From positions 21,516,180 to 21,580,179 of the forward strand of contig NC_133932.1 in NCBI RefSeq assembly GCF_031877795.1: a stretch of 64,000 nt of DNA, read 5' to 3'. Below are positions 12,501 through 24,310 of this stretch, in pieces. A program made the position numbers and the translations under genes. Source of the stretch: Strix aluco (Eukaryota > Chordata > Aves > Strigiformes > Strigidae). Position 1 is the first letter of the stretch. Each line of letters begins with the position of its first letter. The notes under the pieces were generated by a model. That model made no database searches, had not been told where the DNA came from, and saw only the letters and a list, made by a program, of their open reading frames with translations.

Positions 12501-15500
12501 CTTGTCCTTGTAAAAGCATTGAAGTCAACACTGAATGGAAAATTAACCAACCCTCTATCTTCTCGTCTTTTTGTTTCTCATTAAATTAGTGAGAAAATGT
12601 AAATGTTATTTTCTCCCTCTCTGTCTCTCTCTTCACCAATTGTTGATATGTCAGGAGCTAACAGCAAGAAGATTTAATTCAGAGCTTTGTGCTCTTTCTT
12701 CAGAAGCCAGTGGCCTTCACAGGTGCTAGCAGGAACTATTCAAACTGCAGCACTCTTACTTTCAACTAGTGTTGTGACCCATGTCCTTAGAACACAAAGA
12801 AAGAACTTAAAATGAAAGACAACGGGGTGCTTATGAAAGCATTTCTTTCCAGGGTTTAGTAGTATTCTATGCTAAGTTCATACAAGGGCAAAATTTTCCT
12901 AGGACAATTTTGTAGCACTCCAACATGGAAACTCTGGAAACACAAACAGAACATTCACAAGGCTGCAGATGGACTTTGCTCCACATTATTCAAGAAAAAC
13001 CTTGGAGAGCCCTTCTCTTTTTCAAGGTGGTGGGAAGGAGGAGGGACTTTGGCTTACTCAGAGTTCAGTGGGTTTCTTTGTTTCAGATTTTTGTTACTGA
13101 GCGTGATTCTAAAACTACTAAAACTGCTCAAACACAGGAAGCAGTGGGGTTTTAGGTCCAGATTTTGAACAGAAAAGATGCAAGGGAGATGCATTTTGTG
13201 GAAGACAAAGACTGTGTTCACCTTCTCTTCATCTTGTTTCTCTCTATATTTCATCAAGTCTTTTCTCACAGAAATAAAAAGCATGGACACAACCTGTGTG
13301 GTGGTTCTGTTTTACTATATTATTTGGGCAGGAAAAATAAATGGTATGAGACAAGACATTTCATTCAGCAGGTTACCTCCATTTTCACAGAGGTGGGATC
13401 ATACATTTAAGCATGTCATTTCAGACCAAGCATTCTCACATCCATTTATCGTTTTAAGGAATCTAGGATTTATTTGATGTACTTATTCTCAGCCTCAGGA
13501 CTGAGGTTTGTACTATGCCCTGACTCTTCCTCCTCCTTCCCCCAACAGTTCACATGGTACAAGATGTTTTAAAACAAAGGTAAAAACCTCATCCTTCCCA
13601 AAGCAAAATTCAACTGTTGCAAAAAAGTGCCAGATTTGATTTATTAGAGTGCAGTCTGAGACAACCACAGGATACGGATTTCTACAGCAGCTTGGCTTTT
13701 AGCAGATATGGTACTTGGCTCTGCTGTTGTCTTTCTTTCACTGTGCAGAGTGCTTGAAGTAGTGTTGGACAGGCTGTGGCAAATTATACTTTTTGTTTCA
13801 TGGCTTTTCAGTGTGAAGCAACCCCACTCAGAAACTCAGCAGGAGACTCAATACCCAAAAAGTCCCAGCAAATCTAGCAGATCCAGAGCCATCGCCTCTG
13901 TGGGGGCAGAGGGTCCCAGCCCCACCAGGCCAAGGCATGCTGCCTTATGCTGGGACTCATGGTCCCAGGTGAGATGTCTGACTCTTACTTTCATGTCCCA
14001 ACTCATCACTGTCTTTGCAAAACACTTCCTTGACAAAACACTGCTAAGGAAACCCTGTTTTTGTTAGAACTCGGAGTCTGCTTTGCCCAGCGTAGGGATG
14101 CAGTTCTTGGCTCTATTGGGATGCGGAAAAATGTCACCTGGAAGAGGCTAAATCCTCCTGATCCAACTCTCCAGCAAGGAATTTCCCAAGGTGATGGAGC
14201 TGAGAAGATCTGGGTGCTGTTCTGCCCTTGCCTATGGTTCCTTCCCTTGCCTAGAAACTATGTGGTCTTTTTCTCTCTTCTATATTTTCCTCTAAATGTA
14301 CAAAACCTCTCTTCCCTCTGGTTCCTCCCCAGAGCTCTGGAAGGTCTGCTCCTGTGATGAAGCACACATAGTGACATTCTGGTACAATGGAAGTCAACAG
14401 CAAAACTCTCAGTGGCTAATTAGAATTGGCATTTAGTTTAACTTTTACTTGACTTTTAGTAGAGAGAAAGTCTTTACTTTTTCAGGGGTGGGGACAGCAG
14501 GGAACACAAAATCCCATGTTACAGGTACTTACACTATTTACATATTGTACAGTTTGACAAGGAAACCTTAACTCCTATTTTTTTTCTGTTTGTATTCCCT
14601 TCAGATTTGTTTAATCTTTTGTTGGTTTGGGGTTGGTTTTGGTTTTGTCAGGTTTTTTTTGCAGTTTTCTCCAGATTGCAAAACCTCTCTTAAGTAATAA
14701 AAGCTCTTGAAGAGTAATGCCCTTTATCTTTCCACAGAAGTAGTATAGCACAGGTTGCTTTCCTGTGCAGCTGGAGGCATCCACTTATAAGTGAAAGAGT
14801 GGCTCATTCTCCTCAGCCAGACAGTTCTCAGCCAAGAACCTAACAAAGGGAAATAATTTTTGTCCCTATTTGAAATGTTATTCCACACATTGCATCACAT
14901 ATTCACATTGCTGATTATGACCAATAGAAGACAAACCCTGCCTCAGGGAAGTTAGAAATAATGCTTTCACAGTTCTTCTCCCCCTCCCCAAGAATTGCAC
15001 ACTAGTTATTAAAAAAAAAAATAAAAATTAAGAACTAAACATTACAAGGGGGAGCTGTGTTGAAGAACAATGCTCTTTCCTCTGCCCACACACCCTTTTC
15101 TGCTTCAGGGGCAAGAATATCTACTCCCATCTTCTGCTGGCTGTGAAGAGAAAAGAAGTGATATAGGAGGGAAATAGAGCCTATGGGATGAACCGTGCCA
15201 CTGTATCTACACACCTGAGCTACAGAAGGAATGTCATGCTCAAGAATTGAGAGTGAGATGCAGAGAGAGCCTGTTGTCAAGCAGGTCTCTGCTCCCCTTC
15301 TCCCTCTGAGTACTCATGCACTTACTGCAGGATCTGGTGCCCACACGCACCCACATCAGTTCATCATCCGCACAGGAACAGGGGCAGCAAATCTGCAAGC
15401 AACAAGAGGGAAATCCTGAAGGAAAGAAAAGATTGAGGGCAGGGGAAGGATAATAAGTGGAAAGAGCATCAAGACTTTCAAGATAAAGGGAGCAGGGTGG

Positions 15501-18500
15501 ACTGCACGAGAATAAGGAGTAAACATGGGTGAGAAAAAGGCTCTTGAAGACAAATTTGGAAGAAAAAAATGAGATAAGGTACACCAACAGATCATTAAAA
15601 TGTTTTGGAGAATTGAAGGCCTTTCCTCACCCCACCTCCCCCCCCATTTTTTTTTTTTTTTTGTGTAAGAAGTTATTACAGGAGGAAAAAGACAACATCT
15701 GGGAGGATGAGTAGGAACAAACTAAAAGCCACAACAAAAAAAAAAGAAGGAAGGGCCAAAACATGTCTTTCTTAAAGAAGATAGTGAAAAATAAACTTGG
15801 AGTGCACCAGTGGTCCAGGGTTCTTTTTACCTACTGACTGTGTATGATACATCTTACCACCTATAAGCATTTCGGACAAAATCACTCCACTGTTACAAAG
15901 TGGTTTGTGTGATAGTAGATGTTATCTGCACTAAGGTCTGACAATACTTTACACTAGCTAGCTAGCTGCAATCATGCAATAGATAGGAATTTACATGGTT
16001 GAAGCACTGACTTGAAAATGTTGAAAGTACTATGATGGACATCTTTATACTTCTTTTCCTACAAGCTAAGCAGTTGCATATAGTCACAGAAGGGACTTTT
16101 CTCTCTAACCAGGGAAAAACAAAAGAAAACAAACATAAAATCAGTAGGGGGAAAAAAAAAATCCACTGTGCATTCTCAGCTCTGCTTATTTTTGGAATAA
16201 AGAGGCAATAAAACAGAGTAAATAATTTCTGTTCTTAGGAACAGCTTTTAGTCAGACTCAATTCTGTCTCAGGTCGCACAGTCACACAAGGGAAATCATC
16301 CTTGAGCTACCTGGCTTATCAACATGTTTAAGAAGAGGAAAGACTACTTGCTGACTGTCCCCTTTGCTTCGCCTCTCTAACTCACTGATGAAAGCAGTTG
16401 AGCAAACAGGAGTTAGAAAAAAGTTCTCAATTTACCACAATAGGATAGCAGTAAATTCTTGCCCCCTGCAACTAAGGATGAGCAATGATTCAGAGAACTG
16501 TCTAGATCACAGTGATTCCTGGACCTTCTTAATCATACAGTTATTTCAGGCTACCCCTAAAATGTAGCTCTTGTCTGATGAACATTTAGATCAATTCCAT
16601 TAATACTCTCTTGAACCTGAGATAGATATGTTCTTTGATTTCTTGCATCAGGCTACTATTTAATATAAAGAAACCCTGTATATCTCAACAAGCAATAAGT
16701 TTGAGGTTGTTATTGAGATACCAGAAGTAACTAAAGAGATTATCAAGTGGACATGTATCTTTGCCTTATTTTGAAATTTGTAAGCAATTTCCATATGCTT
16801 ATTTTCACAATAAGTGAAAGCAAACGTGAAACGCAGTAATAAGTCTCCTCTCTCTGCTAAAAGGAATATTCACTATTTTTTCCTTATTTGTTCAATCTGT
16901 GATTAAGACTTCTGTATCATGTTTATATTTTTTTTCTGGATGAAATTTATTATCTGCTCTATTAACAGAACATTCACTGTTACATGTTACATATTTTTAA
17001 AAATATATTTATGGAGCTTTGATGAGTAAACAGACAGAATTCTTCTTAAAAAAAAAAGAGAAATCCTGCAAATCAACAATCAGTTGCAATTAGAAATATT
17101 AACTAGAACCAAAGTAATGAGTCTTCACAACCAGTTAATGTATGCCCTAATAACTTTCCCACAGTGTTTTTAGTATGCAGTGCAGTAGCTTGCTAATGCT
17201 GCATGATACTTTTAAATATGAAAATGTATATGGAGATGATAGATAAAAGTGTTACATGTTTGTCCTTGGATTAAAGGTTCCTTATTTGTTTGCAATGACA
17301 TGAGAAATGATAATGGTTCCTGAAAAACTGATACTGTTTTTCATGTCACAGGTCCATTGAGATTTTCCTCTTTTCTGTGACTTTTAGTGGAAAGGGAGAC
17401 ATAAAATTGCATTAAATCAAATCTTAGATGTTTAGTTGAAACCTTAAAATCAAAATAGTTGACATAATTCTTGATAAATCTTTAGATGTGGGCAGAGCAA
17501 TGCATAATAAGCAACAGGTTTGGCTCTTGTGTTCAGCTCATAAGTGACTTCAAGGCACAGTCCAGTATAGAATATATTAACATTTAACCTTCAAGTAATA
17601 AAGGCATGAAGGCTTATTATTCAAAATCAGTTTGGAAAGCAAACATGGCAATTGTCATCCTGCAAGGCAAAAGTGGAAAAATTGGTACATTTAGTATGCA
17701 GGATCTCCCACTCTTAATCAGTAAAAATATGTGCTTAAATTTCCATTCACCTTTCCATGCTGGGAGAGGCCTCCATTTGCATTACTGCTGACAGAAAAGA
17801 TGAAAGACTACTAGTGTCTCACCAGGAAGAACTACACACAGCAAAAGTACTAGAGTCTGGTGTTTTCTTTTGGGTAGGAATATGACAATTCAAAAGGAAA
17901 TGTTAGGCTACTTAATTTGAAGCCATGAGGACTGAATTAATCTAAACAAAAAGGTTTACTGATATACCTGGAAGACCCTGTGAACATCATATCCAGTAAC
18001 AGAGAAACGTGAGACCAGAAGTTATTAACCCAAATTTGGAACATTGCAAATACCATCTTAACAGCAAGTCATTCTGGCTTTCTGTCTTTTGCACTTTTTG
18101 TTGCTCTTTGCTTTTCTAAAGACTCATGTGACGTCGGGCAGACGTATGGAAATGAAGGCCAGTGTGCTTTGGCTCAGTTCCAGGAATTGTCTCCTCTGGT
18201 TGTAAGCCTCACGAGTTGCCCAAAGCACTACCACACTCCTCACAGATTAACATTTGGTTAATTAATAATCTTATATCCAAACCTTCATCTGGACACTACT
18301 TAATTCATTCTACTAGCCTAACTACAACAACAACTTCCATACTCTCATTCCATGTCTGCTCCTGAATGTTCCTACAGCATATACATCTCTAGCTGTAACA
18401 CCTTGAGAGGGGCTTTTGGGAGAGAGGGTGAAGAGTGAAACCTTGCTCACAGCTGCTTTTGTAGTCTTCCAGGAAGATAAGAACACAAAGTAAAAGCTAC

Positions 18501-18779
18501 CAGAAAAGCATTCTCTCAACTCAGCTAACGCAAGATCTGCACTAGCACTTACACACACACAAACAGTGTGTAAAAAAAAAAAAAAAAAGAGTAATCCACA
18601 AGCTATCCACAAATCTAAAGGAATTAACAGAAGATTTTAGTTTTGTCCCATAACTGCAAAGTTAACAAAAATGTCATTCTCCACCAGGTCTTTCCATACA
18701 TTTCTAGAGGCAAGGAAATTAAAGAAATGCAAAAGCTGCCATCTTTGTCCAGGCAGAATATTGTCAGTGATCTTCTACA

Positions 18780-18780
<1 letters not shown>

Positions 18781-18819
<39 letters not shown>
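18781..18819. repeat. 39-base poly(A) run
   Basis: An uninterrupted A run, the longest homopolymer in the window. The upstream sequence contains no recognisable retrocopy or SINE, and no flanking duplication is obvious. It creates spurious lysine-rich and phenylalanine-rich ORFs. Confidence 0.97.
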
Positions 18820-18822
<3 letters not shown>

Positions 18823-20563
18823 ACGTGACAGAGGGCAACAGTTTGCCAGCTTATCAACATTGAGGCCTGGACCTCATAATAGTTTTTTAAGATCTATTGG
18901 TGTACAGTACTCTGTGAGGAAGGACCACTTCCCTGTTTCCATGGAAGTGGCTATTATGGTCCCTCTCTCAGCAATTCTGTCTTCAGAATAACAAGCAAAA
19001 CCCAACCATACAGCCAAGATAATGATAGCAAGGATTTTTCCATCAACCTCTAAGAACAGATGTTAGGGTAAAAACGTAAAAAACATTTTTGCTTTTTGCA
19101 CAGCCATGGCATATAATCTTTAAAAACAATCTATATGTCACAGTTGGCTGGAGTCAATGTGAGACCCCCATTGCTGGCACTTTGCTTAAAGTCAGTGAGA
19201 CAATGGATGTGCTGAAAGGCCAACCATATTTTTAACTGTTTATAAGGGAAAAAAAAAAAAAAGATAAACTGACTACAAAGAAAAAAGGGAACAACTTTTT
19301 TTTGTAATGCCAAACATCAAAATCAAATTATTTGGCTTTTAACAGTGCAAATATCAATAATCAGAATATCCTTCTGAAATAGGGGGTGGGGGGAAGAGAG
19401 AGGAAAACATGTAACAACAGTAGCAGGGTTATTTGCATTGTTTCCTGTGAAACGTGTAATGAAGTCAGGCACAGAATTCCACAAGCAAAATCCCACATGC
19501 TTCAGCCATATTGGAGATGGTCTGAACTTCATGTAACACAAACATACACACACTAATCTGAACAGACTCAACAATTAGAAAAACTGTTTGACAGAAGACA
19601 ATCTGGAAATCAATTATAGCTAAAACAATATATACTGCAGGGAAAATGGCAACATTGTACCTGGAAATAATTGTACCTGGATGAAAACCCTAGAAACAGG
19701 AGTTCCTTAACCAATAATTCCACAAAAGTAAACTTGTCAAAATATGTTTTTCCATATTATATGTTATGTTACACATTATAATGAAAAAACCCAAGCTCAA
19801 CTTCAAATAATGAAGACAAGATGGAAAAAGTCCCCAGTAGTTTAAAATTCATTCTTGATTACACAGATATTTTGGAGGTTCACTCCTCTTGTAATTACAA
19901 TTGAAGTTGGTAGTCCCAGTTTGTGTAAAAACATCTATGCAACTAAGTGTATTGTTATGATTCCAAAGGTTACATTTTTAGGTTTAAAAGGTATGAGATT
20001 AAGTCATAAATCCTGGGGGGGGGAAGAAAAAGAAAAAGGAAAACCACAAAAACCCAACCAAATAAAAAAACCCCAGAACAACAAAATATACCCAAATGTA
20101 CACCAAATGCTTATTTTTGTTATTGCGTAAACTGGATAAGAATTATATCAGTTATATTAATTTTTGTCTCCTGAAAATAACTTTGCACTAGCTACATGAG
20201 ATTTTCTAAAACAGAATGAAGAAATAAGGGAGAAAAAACAACAACGGGGTTATGAACACCTATTTATCAGCCTGACCTGAGATAATATTACTTTCATTTG
20301 CTTGCCTTTTATTTGTTGAGAGTTGTTGGGAGTAGCCCTAGTTTGTGCCCGAATGTCAATGACCCCTAACAGATGTTTTAGCAACTGAGAACAACAAGAG
20401 CACATTAACAAAGCAACCCAGTTGTCTTCCCTGCTGGGGATGCTGATGAATGCCAATATAAAACTATTTTAGTCCCACTTCACCTGAGCAGCACAGAACA
20501 ACAATACTCTATGGACTGATCTCACTCTTCTACTTCTTGAGCTCCTAATGCCATTGCTACCTA

Positions 20564-20613
20564 TTTCTATGTTTTTTGAAAGAGCAGAGATCTTTCTATG
20601 TTTTTTGAAAGAG
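20564..20613. repeat. 21-bp direct repeat
   Basis: TTTCTATGTTTTTTGAAAGA plus G occurs at 20564-20584 and 20593-20613, a 29-base period with 8 intervening bases. Non-coding. Confidence 0.9.
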
Positions 20614-21129
20614 AAGCTAAAAAAAGAAGGAGGGGTGGGAGGATCATCAAGAACAGTGGGGAAGGAAAATTAAAGTATTACTCATTCAGACCCAAGAAGG
20701 TCAGGAGGAGACTTGAGGAGAAAAAGCTTGCTGAAGTTGGAGTTTGATTGCTGTGGGTTTTTAAGTCGTGTGTGTTTCATAAAGGGCACAAAAAGTTCCC
20801 TGCCTCATCAATAAAATAGACATAAGTAATGGGACAGAATTTCTTTGCTGAAATACTACCAGACTTTGAACAGTTTTTGACAGAAAGGATCTCCATAGGT
20901 TTGCTTTCAGAGTCAGTCTGCAAGGACCCTTCTGCCATCCTCAGATCTTTGCTGACTTCTCAGCAATATTCAGATTCAGCACTGACTTCACTGCACCCAA
21001 GGGCTGGCTCTGCTCCTGGTATCTGTGACAGGATTTGGCCTTCTGTGACAACAGGACCCTCTTTGAAGAGTGAGGAACTGCTGGAAACTGGCAGAATGCC
21101 CCAGGCAAAATGTGGCAGGGACCCCCTGG

Positions 21130-22357
21130 TTGAACTGGGAAATTCTGAGGGAATCCAGAGGTGAAAAGCAAGCACAGGGAAGGTGGGAGCAGGAAGAGGC
21201 TACGGAAGGAAGATTAGCCATGTTGGATTCAGGATAAGCAAAACCTGGCCGGAGCTGAAACAGCTGAGAGTTCAGCAGGTCAACAAGGAGGGAACCTACA
21301 GATACCTCAGAAGTAAAATCAAGATGTAGGAAAACATGAGCTTGTTGCTGAATGGGAAGCTGGCCTATGTAAGAAAACCATGGAGAAGGCCAGGGTACTT
21401 AGTGCCTTTTTTGCATCAGTCTTTACTGATGAGGTCTGCTCTCAGTCTCAGAGTCAGCTGGGGTAAACAGGAACTACCCGACAGAGCAGAATCAAATTAG
21501 GGGATGCTTGAGTAAGCCATGTGTATACCTGCACATGTAACAGGACAAAGCATACCAAAGCATGCTGACCAATATCACCATGAGGCCATTCCCTCTTCAA
21601 GAGGCTGTGTTGACTTACATGGTTCCCAATGACTAGAAAAAGGTAAAAGTTACTGCCATCTTTAAAAAAAAAAAAAAAAAAAAAAAATCAGAACAGCAAT
21701 ACTAGATTCCAGGGAACTACAAGGCACCCTTAAGTCCCTGGGAAAATTATTTATTTGGCAAGTCCTCATGAAAGACACTTCTACGCATGTGAAGGACAGG
21801 AAGGTGATTTGGAACAGTTAGCACAGATTTACAAAATTGCACTTGAGCAGCTTGATTACCTACTATGATGAAATGACTGTCTCTGTGAACCAAGGGACAG
21901 CAAAGAATGTAATTTACTTTCAGTTTCTAAAGACTTTCACCAGTGTCACCTGGCACTTAAGTTACAACGACTGGGACTGAATGGGTGGTCTATGATGTGG
22001 CTAGACTGACTGGACTTTTAGGGTCAATAGTTTGAAGTCTAATTACCAGTCATAACATTTTTTTTTAATGACTAGCACATATTAGGGCTTGATAGTGAAG
22101 CTGATAGTGTTAAGTATTATCACCTCTGAGCTGGATGACAGAGGGAACTGACCAACCCCTCAAGCACTCTGTGGGTGGCACTATGTGGCAGCAAAGGGCA
22201 GGGTTGCCACCATGACAGGGTGGGAGAAAGGGCCAACAGGAAAACTTAGGATGTTCAACAAGGACAAAAGGAGACTTCTGCACCTGGGACAGAATAACCA
22301 CAGGCAACAGTACAGGCTGGGGACTGACAGGCTAGAAAGTGGCTTTGTAGTGAAGGC
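21130..22357 (+). mobile_element. CR1 LINE fragment, truncated at both ends
   Basis: Internal part of CR1 ORF2. About 21185-21330 resembles the spacer before the RT domain (GGCTACGGAAGGAAGATTAG, then a YRYLRSK-like stretch). At 21380-21435 a stretch parallels KALSAFFASVFTDEVCS (GCATCAGTCTTTACTGATGA). At 21625-21665 comes the tryptophan/Lys-rich segment before an A-run. At 22250-22345 there is a close match to the family's FNKDKRRLLHLGQNNHRQQY segment, ending around the GDRLESGF codons. Similarity stops abruptly near 22357, before the AEKDLGVLVD segment, so the 3' end and tail are deleted or replaced. Frameshifts and stops throughout make it non-functional. The 5' edge is uncertain by about 150 bases. 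Confidence 0.85.
21664..21687. repeat. 24-base poly(A) run inside CR1
   Basis: The run sits where CR1 ORF2 normally has a short A stretch (an ATCTTTAAAAAAGG-type context). It looks like slippage expansion of an element-internal A-run. Confidence 0.93.
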
Positions 22358-22647
22358 AACTTACATTATTTACAGCGTAGCAAGTGCTTCTTCCATCTAC
22401 TATCAATAAAGCAGGCCTACTTCATACACCAGCTTCAACTTTTCATTCAATTTCCTAGACTAAAAATAAGTTGCAGTAATCTGATAAGGTGTCAGAAGGA
22501 AAATGAATATCAGAAAGAAAATCTGTCATAATACAGTATAGAAGCAACTAAAGCAATATATTTCCTAGTTTTTCTTCCTCTCAAATTCTGAGGCTGGTCA
22601 TCTGAACTAGTCAGAAAGGGGGATAAAAAAAATATGCAAGCCAAAAA

Positions 22648-22670
22648 ACAACAACAACAACAACAACAAA
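22648..22670. repeat. (AAC)n microsatellite
   Basis: About eight units of ACA/AAC follow a short A-run. Non-coding. Confidence 0.95.
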
Positions 22671-23729
22671 CTCTGATGACACATGACAACCAGAGATAGT
22701 GAACAAGATGTGAATGAAACATTTATCAGGTGCCAAATGGTAGACATGCCAGATACTTATCTGAAAACAGTATCTTATCCTACTTCATTCTGTTGACACC
22801 ATCACTTTATAACTTATCATTTGCATTAGACAATGTATACCTGTCTTTTACTTTTCATCTAAGAATGTTTAATCAACTTTGCTATTTAGAGAAAAGAGAC
22901 TGGGCTGACCAGGTTACAATTTGTAAGCTCTATTAGGTTCCAGTAGAAATTTTATACAAATTTATACCTATATTGCACTGAATTTTGCACGCTAGACAGA
23001 TTGAGTTCATGTTCTGTAAGTTTTCCAAAAAGCAGAACTAGCATCAAAGTAAAAAGTGCCCAGCTTCCTGTTCACTTTGTAGAAGGTTTGCATTTTCAAA
23101 CACAGTGCATAATCATAAGTGAAAAAATGGATGGAGTCAGACAGAATTGTTTTTGTAAAACAGAAAATTATACACAGAATTTCCACTATAAGGAAGGAAA
23201 AAAAAAATGAAAAAAATTACAGGCATTCTTATTTTGGAAAAAAGTCCAGTATAAGACTTCTTAGAATTCAGCTCTGTAAGATTTAAGATATCTATACTTG
23301 TCTTTATGAAATGCATCTTAAAATGAAAAGAGAATAGATAAAGAGACTTGACTTGGAAGTGGTGGGAAATGATGAACAAAACAAATGGCCAGAATGCAAA
23401 ACATAGGTTCTCAGTTCTTGCTATTAAAAATAATTTTAAAGTGTTGCCCATTAGAGGTACCTGTGCTTTCCAACTGTTTACAAGGCTTGAATCTTGGACA
23501 CTATCTGCATCTGAATGAGTTCATCTACCCAGATAAAACAGCACAGCTCCAATAAAACAATAGAGCCAAATGAGTTTAGAGCCACTGGGGACTTTGTCTT
23601 ACACTGCAACAATCAGAAAAAGATGGGTTTTTTCCTAATCATCTTTGGAGGCTTGACCATGCCACCCTCACGAGTACTTTTTCAGACTTGTTTAGTAATG
23701 TCATTTGCTCAAGCAGAGACCACACCGCA

Positions 23730-24310
23730 TTGAAGCCTGCTGACACCCCTGGCTGCGCAGGGGCATAGGCCACTGGGGGGGTTGCTGCAGAGATCTCTCC
23801 TGCCCCATCTGACAGCAGGGAGCAAGGCTTGCCCACGGGCTTTGCTGGTGCCAGCGGAGGAAAGCAGGGAGGCAAGGGCTGGCCATCCACTTCCCTCCCA
23901 ACCCACTTTGTGGACAGTGGCCGCGTGGCATTTCACACTCCATGTGGCATGGTGGGGGCATGCAGGGGCATGCTGTGGCACAGTGGTGCAGCTACAAGAG
24001 GCAGAGAAGAGGGGAAGAGCAAACTGCTTTTGCCCAGCACAGCCTCTCTAGTCACCCGAGCCTGAAGCAATCCTCTGAGATCCTGGCATTCCCATTTCCA
24101 GCTCCCCTCCCATGCGAGGAGACTGCTCTCTCCCCATCAACACCCAGGGACCACTGAAAGACACATCAGGGTCCTCTGCTCTGAGGCCTGAGCCTCTACG
24201 CACCAACTGCCCAGCCTGGCTCAGCAGCAGTCAACGGGGAGCAATCAGCCCAGGCTCTGCCTCCTGCAGCTTCAGCTCCCAGGGCTCAAGAGACAGCCAT
24301 CTGACCACAA
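23730..24310. other. GC-rich island of unknown origin
   Basis: About 580 bases with visibly higher G+C than the surrounding desert, and few CpG (roughly nine by eye). It carries overlapping open frames on both strands, as expected when stop codons are depleted by composition. I see no domain, splice or promoter signal and no CR1 match. It could be a decayed LTR or another GC-rich repeat, or an isochore-like fluctuation. Confidence 0.55.

Larger units (their letters stand above)
9509..21129. other. Intergenic desert with simple repeats
   Basis: No gene recognised. Contains A or T runs (about 9765, 10079, 15648, 18581, 18781, 19250), a CTAGCTAGCTAG run near 15955, a GGTTGG/GGTTTT-rich tract at 14619-14660 and an A/C-rich tract at 20028-20090. 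The longest ORF (13708-14067 +, 119 codons) has no recognisable domain. Confidence 0.72.

Noticed and set aside
13708..14067. 119-codon ORF with hydrophobic N-terminus
   Set aside because: The hydrophobic start looks like a signal segment, but the rest has no recognisable domain, and an opposite-strand ORF covers the same bases.
18643..18991. Lys-rich ORFs over the poly(A) run
   Set aside because: They are translations of the A39 homopolymer and have no other support.
23730..24310. CpG island promoter
   Set aside because: GC-rich but CpG strongly depleted by eye, so not a typical unmethylated promoter island.
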